Source of the DNA: a bacterium
Lineage (GTDB): Bacteria > Actinomycetota > Acidimicrobiia > Spongiisociales > Spongiisociaceae
Reading direction: 5' to 3'
DNA length: 49,428 bases
Assembly: GCA_028821575.1 (NCBI GenBank)
Contig: JAPPFW010000077.1
Location: 1 to 49,428 of the forward strand
Under the pieces are notes generated by a model. It ran no database searches, had not been told where the DNA came from, and was given only the letters and a program-made list of their open reading frames with translations. Shown one piece after another: positions 42,336 to 49,428 of this stretch (position 1 is the stretch's first letter; each line of letters starts with the position of its first letter). Made by a program: the position numbers and the translations under genes.

Positions 42336-42635
42336 CCCGGTAGGAAACCAGAAGCGGAGATTGGAGTCCGCAGGGCACCCGAGGCGGTGTCCTGCGGACT
42401 CCGTTTCCGTTCCCGCGTTCGGACGATCCTCCGGAGGCCACAACCCCGTGGACTCGGGGATGGTGCAGGACCGACCGGCGCCTGATTGATTATCTTTGGC
42501 AGGAGACGCAATCATCGACTCGAACATCGCGTCACTCATCGGTCAATCGAGTGCTACTGGGAAACGCCAAGCGGAGTAGATTCCGTGACAGACTCGATCC
42601 GGGACGCATCGAGCCGGAGGGAGGTGACAGGTCAC
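42336..42635. other. 300-bp gap between binding-protein and ATPase genes
   Basis: It contains the strong stem-loop at 42363-42402. At 42491-42496 there is a TATCTT -10-like box, 140 bp before the ATPase start, with no convincing -35. No separate gene is seen; the ATPase frame stays open back to 42486, but without a start that has a ribosome site. Confidence 0.4.
42363..42402 (+). terminator. strong stem-loop after the binding-protein gene
   Basis: A 17-bp stem (42363-42379 with 42386-42402, arms starting GGAGTCCGCAGGG and ending CTGCGGACTCC, one G-T pair) has a 6-base loop and is followed by GTTTCCGTT. It could terminate part of the transcript or protect the binding-protein mRNA, as with the hairpin at 22977-23013. 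Confidence 0.7.
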
Positions 42636-43508
42636 ATGCAGGATGTTGACGGCTCTGGAACAGAGTCACAGACCGCGTCCGGCGGGCACGGTTTCCGACC
42701 TCCCTTGTCCGATGATCCCCCGACGACTCCCGGGAACTCATCGCCGCCTGCGATCGAACTCAAGTCGGTCACCAAGACCTTCATCCTGGAGTCAGGGGAG
42801 GAACTAGCCGCGGTTCGGGATGCCTCACTCACGGTGGCAAGGGGGGAGTTCGTCTGTGTGGTGGGCCCATCTGGACACGGCAAGTCGACCCTCCTGAACC
42901 TCATCGCCGGGTTCATCGAGCCGTCGAGCGGGGAGATCTTCGTGAACGGAAAGCCCGTGGAGGGACCCGGACCTGACCGGGGCGTTGTCTTCCAGCGGGA
43001 CACCCTATTCCTCTGGAGAAGGGTGGCCGCCAACATATCGTTCGGGTTGGAAGCCCGGGGCGTCCCCAAACAGGAGCGCAAGGCCACGGTCGATCGCTAT
43101 CTGAAGACGGTCGGTCTCGAGGACTTTGCCGGTGCATGGCCGCGGCAACTGTCGGGGGGAATGCGTCGTAGAGTGGCGATCGCGGCCGTCTTCGCCAACG
43201 AACCAGATGTCTTCCTGATGGACGAGCCCTTCGTCGGATTGGACTACCTCCGCCGCGCACAGCTTCACAAGGTCCTCCTCGACCTCTGGGAGGAAGGGGG
43301 CCACCGTGCGGTGTTCATGATCACCCACGATGTCGATGAGGCATTGGCGCTCGGCGATCGCATCCTCGTCGTGAAGGAGGGGCGAATCGTGGAGGACGTG
43401 GAGGTCGCCCTACCCAGGCCTCGCTCCACCTACATGATCACCGGTGAGGAAGCATCGATCATCCGTCGCAGCGTCGTGCTCCACTTCGGGGATCTGGAAA
43501 TAGCATGA
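42636..43508 (+). CDS. ABC transporter ATPase, TauB/SsuB type
   Basis: The 290-residue ATPase has Walker A GPSGHGKST, signature LSGGMRRR (Arg in place of the usual Gln), Walker B VFLMDEPF and switch His in MITHDVDEA. A Pro/Gly-rich N-terminal tail of about 45 residues precedes the ABC core. ATG 42636 has GAGGTGA eight bases upstream; GTG 42624 is a possible alternative. Its stop overlaps the permease by 4 bp (ATGA). It probably serves both permeases at 43505 and 46667, since no other ATPase gene is nearby. Confidence 0.9.
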   Translation: MQDVDGSGTESQTASGGHGFRPPLSDDPPTTPGNSSPPAIELKSVTKTFILESGEELAAVRDASLTVARGEFVCVVGPSGHGKSTLLNLIAGFIEPSSGEIFVNGKPVEGPGPDRGVVFQRDTLFLWRRVAANISFGLEARGVPKQERKATVDRYLKTVGLEDFAGAWPRQLSGGMRRRVAIAAVFANEPDVFLMDEPFVGLDYLRRAQLHKVLLDLWEEGGHRAVFMITHDVDEALALGDRILVVKEGRIVEDVEVALPRPRSTYMITGEEASIIRRSVVLHFGDLEIA

Positions 43509-44425
43509 CCAGCCAAGACCGCAGTGCCGACTCCGGCCTCGAGGAACCGAGTCCGAGAAGTAGCCGCGGCACACCCCGGGAGGAAGGAACCGCCTCCACG
43601 AGTAGGGAGCGCCGGATACACCCGCTCGCCGTCCTGTCGTTCCTGGCGATAATCGCGGCCTGGCAGGCTTCATCGGTAGTTCTGGGCGAGACCGTGGGTT
43701 ACAAACGCGTCCCCGGCATCGAGGATGTCGTCCGCTCGTTCATCGAGTACGCCGGTTACTGGCAGGGCGGCCTTGGGGCCGAGTCCACCCGGACGGGGGC
43801 CGAGCCTACGAATTGGGGCGCCACCCTCGGGTTGGGCCACAACACGCTGGTGACGATGCTCAGGACGATCGCCGGCTACACGATCGGCGTGGTCACGGGG
43901 ATCGGGCTGGGATTCCTGATAGCTTGGTCGAAGATAGCGAGGGGCCTGTTGACCTTCCCCGCCCATCTGGCCCGGATGATGCCCCTCCTTGCCATGATCC
44001 CGCTCTTCGCCCTCTGGTTCGGTGATAGCGAACTCGGCGTCCTGACCTTCATTGCCTTCGCAGTGGGCATCCTGCTGTTCGCAATCACCATCAACGCCAT
44101 CGGCAATGTGCCGCTTCACTACTGGCAGTACGCCAGAAGCCTTGGCGCCAGCCCCCTGCGTACTTACGCCCGCGTCGTGTTCCCGGCCGCGTTTCCCCAG
44201 CTCAGGGGTGGTTTATTACTTGCGGTCGCCTTTTCCTGGAGCGCTGCGCTAGCTGCGGAGTTCCTCGGACAGCAGGTCGGACTCGGCCATGTCCTCCAGA
44301 GCGCTCTCTATTACGCGTCTACGGATGTCGTGGCGCTCACAGGTCTGGTAGTGATCGTGTTCGCGGCGGTCACCTACCTTGCTGCGAACAAGACCCTCGC
44401 TTGGCTGACCCGCTGGGCGGAATAG
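43505..44425 (+). CDS. ABC transporter permease (first of two)
   Basis: The 306-residue SsuC/TauC-type permease has a 40-residue charged N-terminus, about six membrane helices, and the coupling motif YARSLGASPLRTYARVVFPAAFPQLRGG near residues 209-236. A polar insert GLGAESTRTGAEPTN lies after the first helix. It overlaps the ATPase gene by 4 bp. Confidence 0.9.
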   Translation: MTSQDRSADSGLEEPSPRSSRGTPREEGTASTSRERRIHPLAVLSFLAIIAAWQASSVVLGETVGYKRVPGIEDVVRSFIEYAGYWQGGLGAESTRTGAEPTNWGATLGLGHNTLVTMLRTIAGYTIGVVTGIGLGFLIAWSKIARGLLTFPAHLARMMPLLAMIPLFALWFGDSELGVLTFIAFAVGILLFAITINAIGNVPLHYWQYARSLGASPLRTYARVVFPAAFPQLRGGLLLAVAFSWSAALAAEFLGQQVGLGHVLQSALYYASTDVVALTGLVVIVFAAVTYLAANKTLAWLTRWAE

Positions 44426-44517
44426 GGTCCTCCGGGTCTGAGCGGTCTGCACCTCCTCCGTGTAGGAAGGGCAACATGAGTATACGTTCGGTCACATCAC
44501 GAGGAAAGGGGTCGTAG

Positions 44518-45438
44518 ATGGCTTTCCAATTCGTCCATACACCCGGGCCACCAAGAGATTTGGTGGGATACGGCAGCCGCTTGCCAAAGGTGAGGTGGCC
44601 GAACGGTGCGCACGTAGCGGTGAACATCGTTGTCAACTACGAGGAGGGTTCGGAATACTCGTTCCCGGCGGGAGACGGGGGGAACGAGCACCATGGTGGT
44701 GAGGAGAGCTATCCGTTCCCGGATGACAAGAGGAACCTCGCCCAGGAGACCATATACGAGTACGGGAGCCGGGCCGGCATCTGGAGACTGCTGAGGCTCT
44801 TCGACGAGTACGACGTCAAGGCCACCATGTTCGCCTGTGCGGCGGCATTCGAACTGAATCCCGAAGTGGCGACCGTATCCAAGGCAGCCGGACACGACCT
44901 CATGTCCCACGGATGGAGATGGAGCGAGCACTGGCGGCTGAGCCGGGAGGAAGAGGCCGAACACATGCGGCTGGCGATTGAGTCCTTCGAGAGGACCTGG
45001 GGGGAGCGTCCCCGTGCCTGGTATTGCCGCTACGGGCCCTCGGTACACACCCGCGATCTGGTAGTGGCAGATGGCGGGTTCGTATACGACTCCGACGCGT
45101 ACAACGACGACTTTCCGTATTTCGTAACCGTCCGGGAGCGGCAGCATCTGGTCGTGCCCTACAGCCTCACGTACAACGACCTGCAAGGAACCTTGAGTCC
45201 CGTCGACTTCCTCGAGTACCTAAAGCGCGGGCTCGACGAGTTATGGCGGGAAGGCGCCGCGGGGTATCCGAAGATGATGTCGGTGGGTCTGCATCCCCGC
45301 ATCGTGGGGCAAGCCGGGCGGACATCGGCACTCAGGGAGTTCATCGAACACGGGCTGGCCTTGGGGAACGTCTGGTTCGCACGGCGCATGGACATCGCGG
45401 AGTGGTGGATCGATCATCACGAAGAGTTCACCGGCTAG
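44518..45438 (+). CDS. polysaccharide-deacetylase-fold hydrolase, PuuE/cyclic-imidase-like
   Basis: The 306-residue NodB-fold protein does not look like a sugar deacetylase: it has VNIVVNYEEGSEYSF near residues 36-50 and DLMSHGWRWSEHW near 128-140. Both are typical of the PuuE allantoinase / cyclic imide hydrolase subgroup. This suggests hydrolytic opening of a five- or six-membered cyclic imide or ureide. ATG 44518 follows AGGAAAGGGG. It lies between two transporter permeases and next to an M24 gene in the same direction, so it is probably part of the same catabolic unit. Confidence 0.82.
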   Translation: MAFQFVHTPGPPRDLVGYGSRLPKVRWPNGAHVAVNIVVNYEEGSEYSFPAGDGGNEHHGGEESYPFPDDKRNLAQETIYEYGSRAGIWRLLRLFDEYDVKATMFACAAAFELNPEVATVSKAAGHDLMSHGWRWSEHWRLSREEEAEHMRLAIESFERTWGERPRAWYCRYGPSVHTRDLVVADGGFVYDSDAYNDDFPYFVTVRERQHLVVPYSLTYNDLQGTLSPVDFLEYLKRGLDELWREGAAGYPKMMSVGLHPRIVGQAGRTSALREFIEHGLALGNVWFARRMDIAEWWIDHHEEFTG

Positions 45439-45465
45439 AACGGCTGATCGAGCGATGACTCCGCC

Positions 45466-46614
45466 ATGCCAATCGACCGACGGGGCACTTTGATCGGGCT
45501 CGACACCCTAATCGAGCGATGGGATCGGGCAAGGGAGGTGCTGACGGCCGCCGGAGTGGGTCCGGTCATCGTCCATGCGACCGGGGCGTTGGGGCGGTAC
45601 GGCTTGGCCAACTACCTGACCGGAGCGTTTCCGGATCCCAAGGGAACGTATGTCGTGTTCGGGAGCGAGGTCCCGCCCGTGATCGTTGCCGCAACTCCGG
45701 GGGAACGGCTCAGGTGGGAACACTACGGCAATGCCCTCGTAGAGATCGCCTACCCGGCCGGACCGTCTCGCCTCGCCCGGTTGGAGCGTGTCACGGAACT
45801 GATCGATGCACGACAGGACGGCGGTCCTCCCGCGGTAGCTGCCGGAGGAATGCGCGGTCTGCCGTGGAAGGACCATCAGCGCTTGATCCAGCTTCTCGGG
45901 GTACCCGGCCTCCAAGACATGTCGCATCTCCTGGAGGACGTCAAGAGGTTCAAGACGCCGACCGATCTCGAAGGAATGAGAACCTCGGTAAGGATGGCAG
46001 AGGACGCTCTCGATCGGTTCGTCGCTCGAGCACACGCCGGAATGACCGAACTGGAGGGGGCGGCCATGATCGAGTCGAAGCTGCGACAGGAAGGAGCGCC
46101 TACCTGTCTCGTCGACGTGAGTGCCGGGCCGTATCTGAGCCAGGCACCAACCCATCGATCGCTCGACCGGGGTGACCTGGTCACGGTCTTCGTGGAGGTC
46201 GCCAATACCGACGGATACTGGGTTGAACTGGGGGCGCTGATCGGATTCGGTCGGGTTGGCGGTGACCGGTGGGCACTGGCGGAGAAGACAATCGACACCC
46301 TCCGGCAGGCCGAACGTCACGTAGTCCCGGGTTCAGCGGCTTCCGATCTTGCCTGTCGGATCGACCGGCTGATAGAGAACACCGGCCGTCCCACTTTCGG
46401 ATACGGGCATGGCGTGGGAATCGACGAGGAGCGACCGACCGTTTCTCACGGCGACCACACGCCCCTGGAGGCGGGGACGACCATCGCCCTCCACCCCTCG
46501 ATCCTGACATCCGGTGGCCGACATTCCCTCGCAGTGGCCAACACGTATTCCGTGGGCGAGCGGGGGGTTGAGCCGCTGTCGGATCATCCATACAGGATTC
46601 GCAGCATCACATGA
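45466..46614 (+). CDS. M24-fold protein with altered metal site (second copy)
   Basis: The 382-residue creatinase/Xaa-Pro-peptidase fold protein is similar in layout to 38755-39969. The catalytic domain (about 165-380) has FVEVAN and GYWVELG, with Glu where metallopeptidases have the two Asp ligands. GYGHGVGID keeps the His, but ALHPSIL has His instead of Glu. Both copies therefore share an E, E, H, H pattern that is not the standard M24 metal site. The start ATG 45466 has no strong ribosome site and lies 27 bp after the deacetylase-like gene. C-N bond hydrolysis of a small molecule is more likely than peptidase action (inference). Confidence 0.8.
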   Translation: MPIDRRGTLIGLDTLIERWDRAREVLTAAGVGPVIVHATGALGRYGLANYLTGAFPDPKGTYVVFGSEVPPVIVAATPGERLRWEHYGNALVEIAYPAGPSRLARLERVTELIDARQDGGPPAVAAGGMRGLPWKDHQRLIQLLGVPGLQDMSHLLEDVKRFKTPTDLEGMRTSVRMAEDALDRFVARAHAGMTELEGAAMIESKLRQEGAPTCLVDVSAGPYLSQAPTHRSLDRGDLVTVFVEVANTDGYWVELGALIGFGRVGGDRWALAEKTIDTLRQAERHVVPGSAASDLACRIDRLIENTGRPTFGYGHGVGIDEERPTVSHGDHTPLEAGTTIALHPSILTSGGRHSLAVANTYSVGERGVEPLSDHPYRIRSIT

Positions 46615-46666
46615 AGGTGCGCGGATCGATGTCTAAGATTTGCCCGGACGGAGGCGGGGACCCACC

Positions 46667-47494
46667 ATGACGGCGCGAGATCGAACCACGGTCGGTATAC
46701 GGCGGCGTAACCTGTCGGGCCGTGTCCGCCAACTGGTCCTGGCCGCGCTCGGGGTAGGTCTGGTGCTGGTCATGTGGACCCTGGCCGCGGCAGCGACCGA
46801 GCCGGTGAGAATCCCCTCCCCGATCCTCGTCTTCGAGGCGATCAGTCAGAATCTCGTCGAGATCCGCGCTCTCGAATTCGCGTCCTTCGGCAGCGGTGGA
46901 ATCATCCAGAACCTGACCTACACGGCTGTCAACGTCCTCATGGGCGTTGCGGCAGGAGCGGTTGCAGGCTTTGCGATCGGGCTCCTGATCGGTCGGGTAC
47001 GGGTGATGCGCAACCTTCTGGAACCACCGCTGCTCTTCGTCGGCACCGTGCCGGTGCTGGTGCTGCTTCCGTTTCTCTCCCTGTGGTTCGGCACCGCCCG
47101 GCTGGCCACGAACGGGATGGTCATCTTCTACACGATGGTCACGGTCGCGGTGGTGACCCAGCAGGCAACCACCAATGTCTCCAACTATTACGACAACTAC
47201 GCGCTGAGCCTGGGCGCAAGTTCCACCCGGGTGCTCCTCCAAGTGGTAAGGCCGGCTGTGATACCCGAAGTACTGGGCGCGGTCCGGGTCGCCTTGGCAT
47301 TCGGTTGGGGATTCCAGGCGATCGCCGAGGTTCTCGGTGGCCAAATCGGGGCGGGCAGGGTGATTCGCGTGTACGCACAGTACGCGGCTACCGCTGAGAT
47401 CCTTTCCATCGTGTTCTCCGTCGGCATTCTCGCAGTCGTGATCGATGGGATCGTCGCCGGTGTCGGGCGGTGGGTCGTCAGGTGGCAGGAGTAG
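46667..47494 (+). CDS. ABC transporter permease (second of two)
   Basis: The 275-residue SsuC/TauC-type permease has about six membrane helices and the coupling sequence NYALSLGASSTRVLLQVVRPAVIPEVLG near residues 187-214. ATG 46667 follows GGGGA at six bases; a TTG 46640 extension is unlikely. There is no partner ATPase or binding protein beside it. It probably pairs with the permease at 43505 as a heterodimer, or is an alternative membrane subunit using the same ATPase. Confidence 0.88.
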   Translation: MTARDRTTVGIRRRNLSGRVRQLVLAALGVGLVLVMWTLAAAATEPVRIPSPILVFEAISQNLVEIRALEFASFGSGGIIQNLTYTAVNVLMGVAAGAVAGFAIGLLIGRVRVMRNLLEPPLLFVGTVPVLVLLPFLSLWFGTARLATNGMVIFYTMVTVAVVTQQATTNVSNYYDNYALSLGASSTRVLLQVVRPAVIPEVLGAVRVALAFGWGFQAIAEVLGGQIGAGRVIRVYAQYAATAEILSIVFSVGILAVVIDGIVAGVGRWVVRWQE

Positions 47495-47640
47495 GGACTT
47501 GGGACATGTAGACGCTCCTCGTATCGCGAGGTAACCGGTGACCGGCGCCGTGTTGGTCACAGATGACGCGCAACCGTCCAGATGTCCAGTCATAGAGCCT
47601 TGATACCGCTGATCGCGTCCTGTAGGAGTCCGGAGAGCGG

Positions 47641-48645
47641 ATGCCACGAGGTCGGGACGTCTTGATGGACCACGAAGCGATCGCAGCCGCTCGCGTGGTG
47701 ATCGACGAAGCTCTGGGCATCCGGAACGGCGAGACCGTACTCATTACGAACGACTCGCCAACGACACACGAGTTGTCTTCGCTGCTGGCAAGCGCAGTCT
47801 GGGAAGCGGGGGCGGCTCCTGTTGAACTGTTCATGACCAAGTTGGCCCGTCCCGGACTTCCCATACCGTCCTTGATCGCCCAAGCCGCCCACCATGCTGA
47901 CGTGTGGATCGAACTCAACGAGATCTACATCCTGGGGACACCGGCAGATCACGATGCTCGCAGAGCGGGTACACGCCGTTTCTACAGCCTCTCGGGGATG
48001 ACCGTGACTGACCTCATCCTGCTCGAACTCAAGGTAGATCGCGTGGCCCTGGCGGAACTCGGAGAGCGCCTGGGGGAACTCACCACCGGAAAGGAGGAAC
48101 TACGGATTACCTGTGACAACGGCTCTGATTTCCGAGCGAGTATTCGAGACTGTGTGGCAAGCCCCGACACAACCACCATGCCTCTCGGGCAAACTCATGT
48201 ATCCCCCATCGAGGAGTCCGTGAGCGGACGTCTGGTTTTCGATGGATCTGCCTTCCCACCCGAGTCCTTGACGATCTTGAAGGACACAATCACCATCGAG
48301 TTCTCGGACGGACTGTCACGAGTGACCGGAGAAGGGCGCGAAGCTCAGGTCTTGGCGAGTTGGCGCGAATGGAACGAAGATCCGGGAATCTACCGGCTCA
48401 ACCACGTCTCATACGGTTATCACCCCAACGTCCCGTTACCCACCGGCCGTCTCGTGGCCGACGAAAGAGTCTTCGGGTGTTTGTGTGTGGGTTTCGGTCC
48501 ACCCCAGCCGTACACTTGCCACTCGGATCTCACAATCCTGGGAGCCACCGTGCGTGTCGACGACGAACCGCTCCAGATCAAGGGACGTTACGTCGATCCC
48601 GAGGCCCGAAAGCTGGCCCGAAGCCTTCGGGCACCGGGCTACTAA
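47641..48645 (+). CDS. M29/NicX-like metalloprotein (leucyl-aminopeptidase-T or dihydroxypyridine-dioxygenase fold)
   Basis: The 334-residue protein follows the two-domain layout of the M29 superfamily: an N-terminal Rossmann-like part with GETVLITNDSPTTHE, and a C-terminal part holding SGRLVFDGSAFP, LNHVSYGYHPN, DERVFGCLCVGFG and TCHSDL. These His, Glu and Asp positions correspond to the metal-binding region. The superfamily contains aminopeptidase T and the ring-opening 2,5-dihydroxypyridine dioxygenase NicX. The setting beside imidase-like, aminotransferase and LLM genes favours ring cleavage over peptide cleavage, but the sequence cannot decide. ATG 47641 follows CGGAGAG. Confidence 0.75.
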   Translation: MPRGRDVLMDHEAIAAARVVIDEALGIRNGETVLITNDSPTTHELSSLLASAVWEAGAAPVELFMTKLARPGLPIPSLIAQAAHHADVWIELNEIYILGTPADHDARRAGTRRFYSLSGMTVTDLILLELKVDRVALAELGERLGELTTGKEELRITCDNGSDFRASIRDCVASPDTTTMPLGQTHVSPIEESVSGRLVFDGSAFPPESLTILKDTITIEFSDGLSRVTGEGREAQVLASWREWNEDPGIYRLNHVSYGYHPNVPLPTGRLVADERVFGCLCVGFGPPQPYTCHSDLTILGATVRVDDEPLQIKGRYVDPEARKLARSLRAPGY

Positions 48646-48816
48646 CGGAGCAAGAAGAGTTATGTGCGGCGTTGGGGAAAGAGCAATTCCACGTGACGAT
48701 CAGTGGGTGGTGTAGAAGATGATGGCAGGGGACACCACAGTGAGCCGGACACGCTTGTCGTTCGTGTCGCTTCGCCGTGAGCCTGGGACCAGACCATCCT
48801 GTCAGGAGAAGGACCA

Positions 48817-49317
48817 ATGGAAATCGGCGTGACCGAAGTCGTCTTCCGGCTGATCCCACTTCTCCTGGTCTTGGGCACCGCCGTCATGGGGCTCATCGTC
48901 TGCCTGAACAACATCACTGCCCCGGGGGCGAACCTCCGGTTCGTGGAGCACATCATGACCATGGACACCACCAACATGGACAGCGGAACTCAGTGGCGCG
49001 AGATCAGGTCACCCGTGCTCCACCGGGCTGCATTTTTGGCCATCTTGGTATGCGAGGTGGCGGTCACCGTGCTCGGACTGGTGGGCAGCTACTTCCTGGC
49101 AACCAACCTCACCGCCCCGGCCGACGCGTGGGATGCTGCAAAGCTGTTCGGTTACCTGACCTTCATCATGGCATTGGTGGTTTGGTTCCTGATCATCCAG
49201 GTGGTGGGCGCCGAGTGGTATGTGAGCTGGCAGTCGGAGAAGTGGAACGCAATCCGCGACTCCACCCGCATCAACCTGATCACCATCGCCGGGATCATCC
49301 TGCTCCGGATCTCATGA
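48817..49317 (+). CDS. DUF2165-type small membrane protein
   Basis: The 166-residue protein has four predicted membrane helices (about residues 9-30, 71-95, 110-131 and 148-165). The VGAEWYVSWQSEKWNAIRDSTR segment resembles the WFxMWQSxxWN motif of DUF2165 predicted integral membrane proteins. Function is unknown. ATG 48817 follows AGGAGAAGG. It lies 171 bp after the M29-like gene, so membership of that operon is uncertain. Confidence 0.75.
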   Translation: MEIGVTEVVFRLIPLLLVLGTAVMGLIVCLNNITAPGANLRFVEHIMTMDTTNMDSGTQWREIRSPVLHRAAFLAILVCEVAVTVLGLVGSYFLATNLTAPADAWDAAKLFGYLTFIMALVVWFLIIQVVGAEWYVSWQSEKWNAIRDSTRINLITIAGIILLRIS

Positions 49318-49366
49318 GTAGTAGTCAGTAGTCAGTGGTAACGATGTGGTACGCTATGATACAATG

Positions 49367-49428
49367 CCTGACACCTGACACCTGACACCTGACACCTGAC
49401 ACCTGACACCTGACACCTGACACCTGAC
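49367..49428. repeat. 7-bp tandem repeat at the window edge
   Basis: CCTGACA is repeated head to tail almost nine times and continues past the end of the window. A TAGTCAG doublet lies about 40 bp before it. The unit is too short and lacks spacers, so this is not a CRISPR array; it is a simple-sequence repeat. Confidence 0.9.

Noticed and set aside
49367..49428. CRISPR array
   Set aside because: The unit is 7 bp with no spacers.

Overview
The window is GC-rich and gene-dense. It has frequent GTG starts, many 4-bp ATGA/GTGA gene overlaps, luciferase-like F420-type oxidoreductases, and lipoprotein binding proteins with Thr/Ala/Pro linkers. Together these suggest an actinobacterium, most likely of the Acidimicrobiia type; that is inference from style, since no rRNA or tRNA gene is present. 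I see no rRNA, tRNA, CRISPR array, insertion sequence or prophage.

Positions 1-31263 look like a catabolic and transport island for small nitrogen-containing ring compounds. It opens with a DUF1989 protein. Next, on the minus strand, comes an operon for a ThiY/NMT1-type ABC transporter (binding lipoprotein 4571-5800, permease, ATPase) ending in an amidohydrolase and a TenA-family protein. A minus-strand amidohydrolase-2 protein follows (6116-7117). A plus-strand operon then carries amidohydrolase, TenA, hydantoinase A and hydantoinase B (7308-13239). Positions 13200-20205 hold a decayed gene remnant, a luciferase-like oxidoreductase, two zinc alcohol dehydrogenases, an orphan molybdenum-hydroxylase large subunit and a short-chain dehydrogenase. 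A third TenA (20275-20937) precedes a ten-gene operon (21072-31263): a complete Dpp/Opp-type transporter, an amidohydrolase-2, a fourth TenA, an amidohydrolase, a metallo-beta-lactamase-fold hydrolase and a SnoaL-like protein. All four TenA proteins keep the catalytic Cys and Glu but replace the substrate-binding Asp44 of Bacillus TenA with Asn. Three of them sit directly beside a deaminase-type amidohydrolase.

Positions 31363-33915 are a separate cassette. It holds an AlbA_2/HATPase/winged-helix protein and a zinc nucleoside-deaminase-like protein. Each gene is preceded by the same AT-rich pair of AAGAT...ATCTT inverted repeats, with right half-sites 51 bp apart in both copies.

Positions 34365-48645 form a second catabolic region that appears to be under a GntR/FadR-type regulator (34365-35081). 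A palindromic ATTGTCGACAAT-like site occurs three times: between gntR and a 2-hydroxyacid dehydrogenase, between an aminotransferase and a luciferase-like oxidoreductase, and ahead of the long plus-strand gene string. That string encodes a degenerate M24 protein, an SDR, an NMT1-like binding lipoprotein, an ATPase, a permease, a PuuE/cyclic-imidase-like deacetylase, a second degenerate M24 protein, a second permease and an M29/NicX-like metalloprotein. The window ends with a DUF2165-type membrane protein and a 7-bp tandem repeat that runs off the edge.
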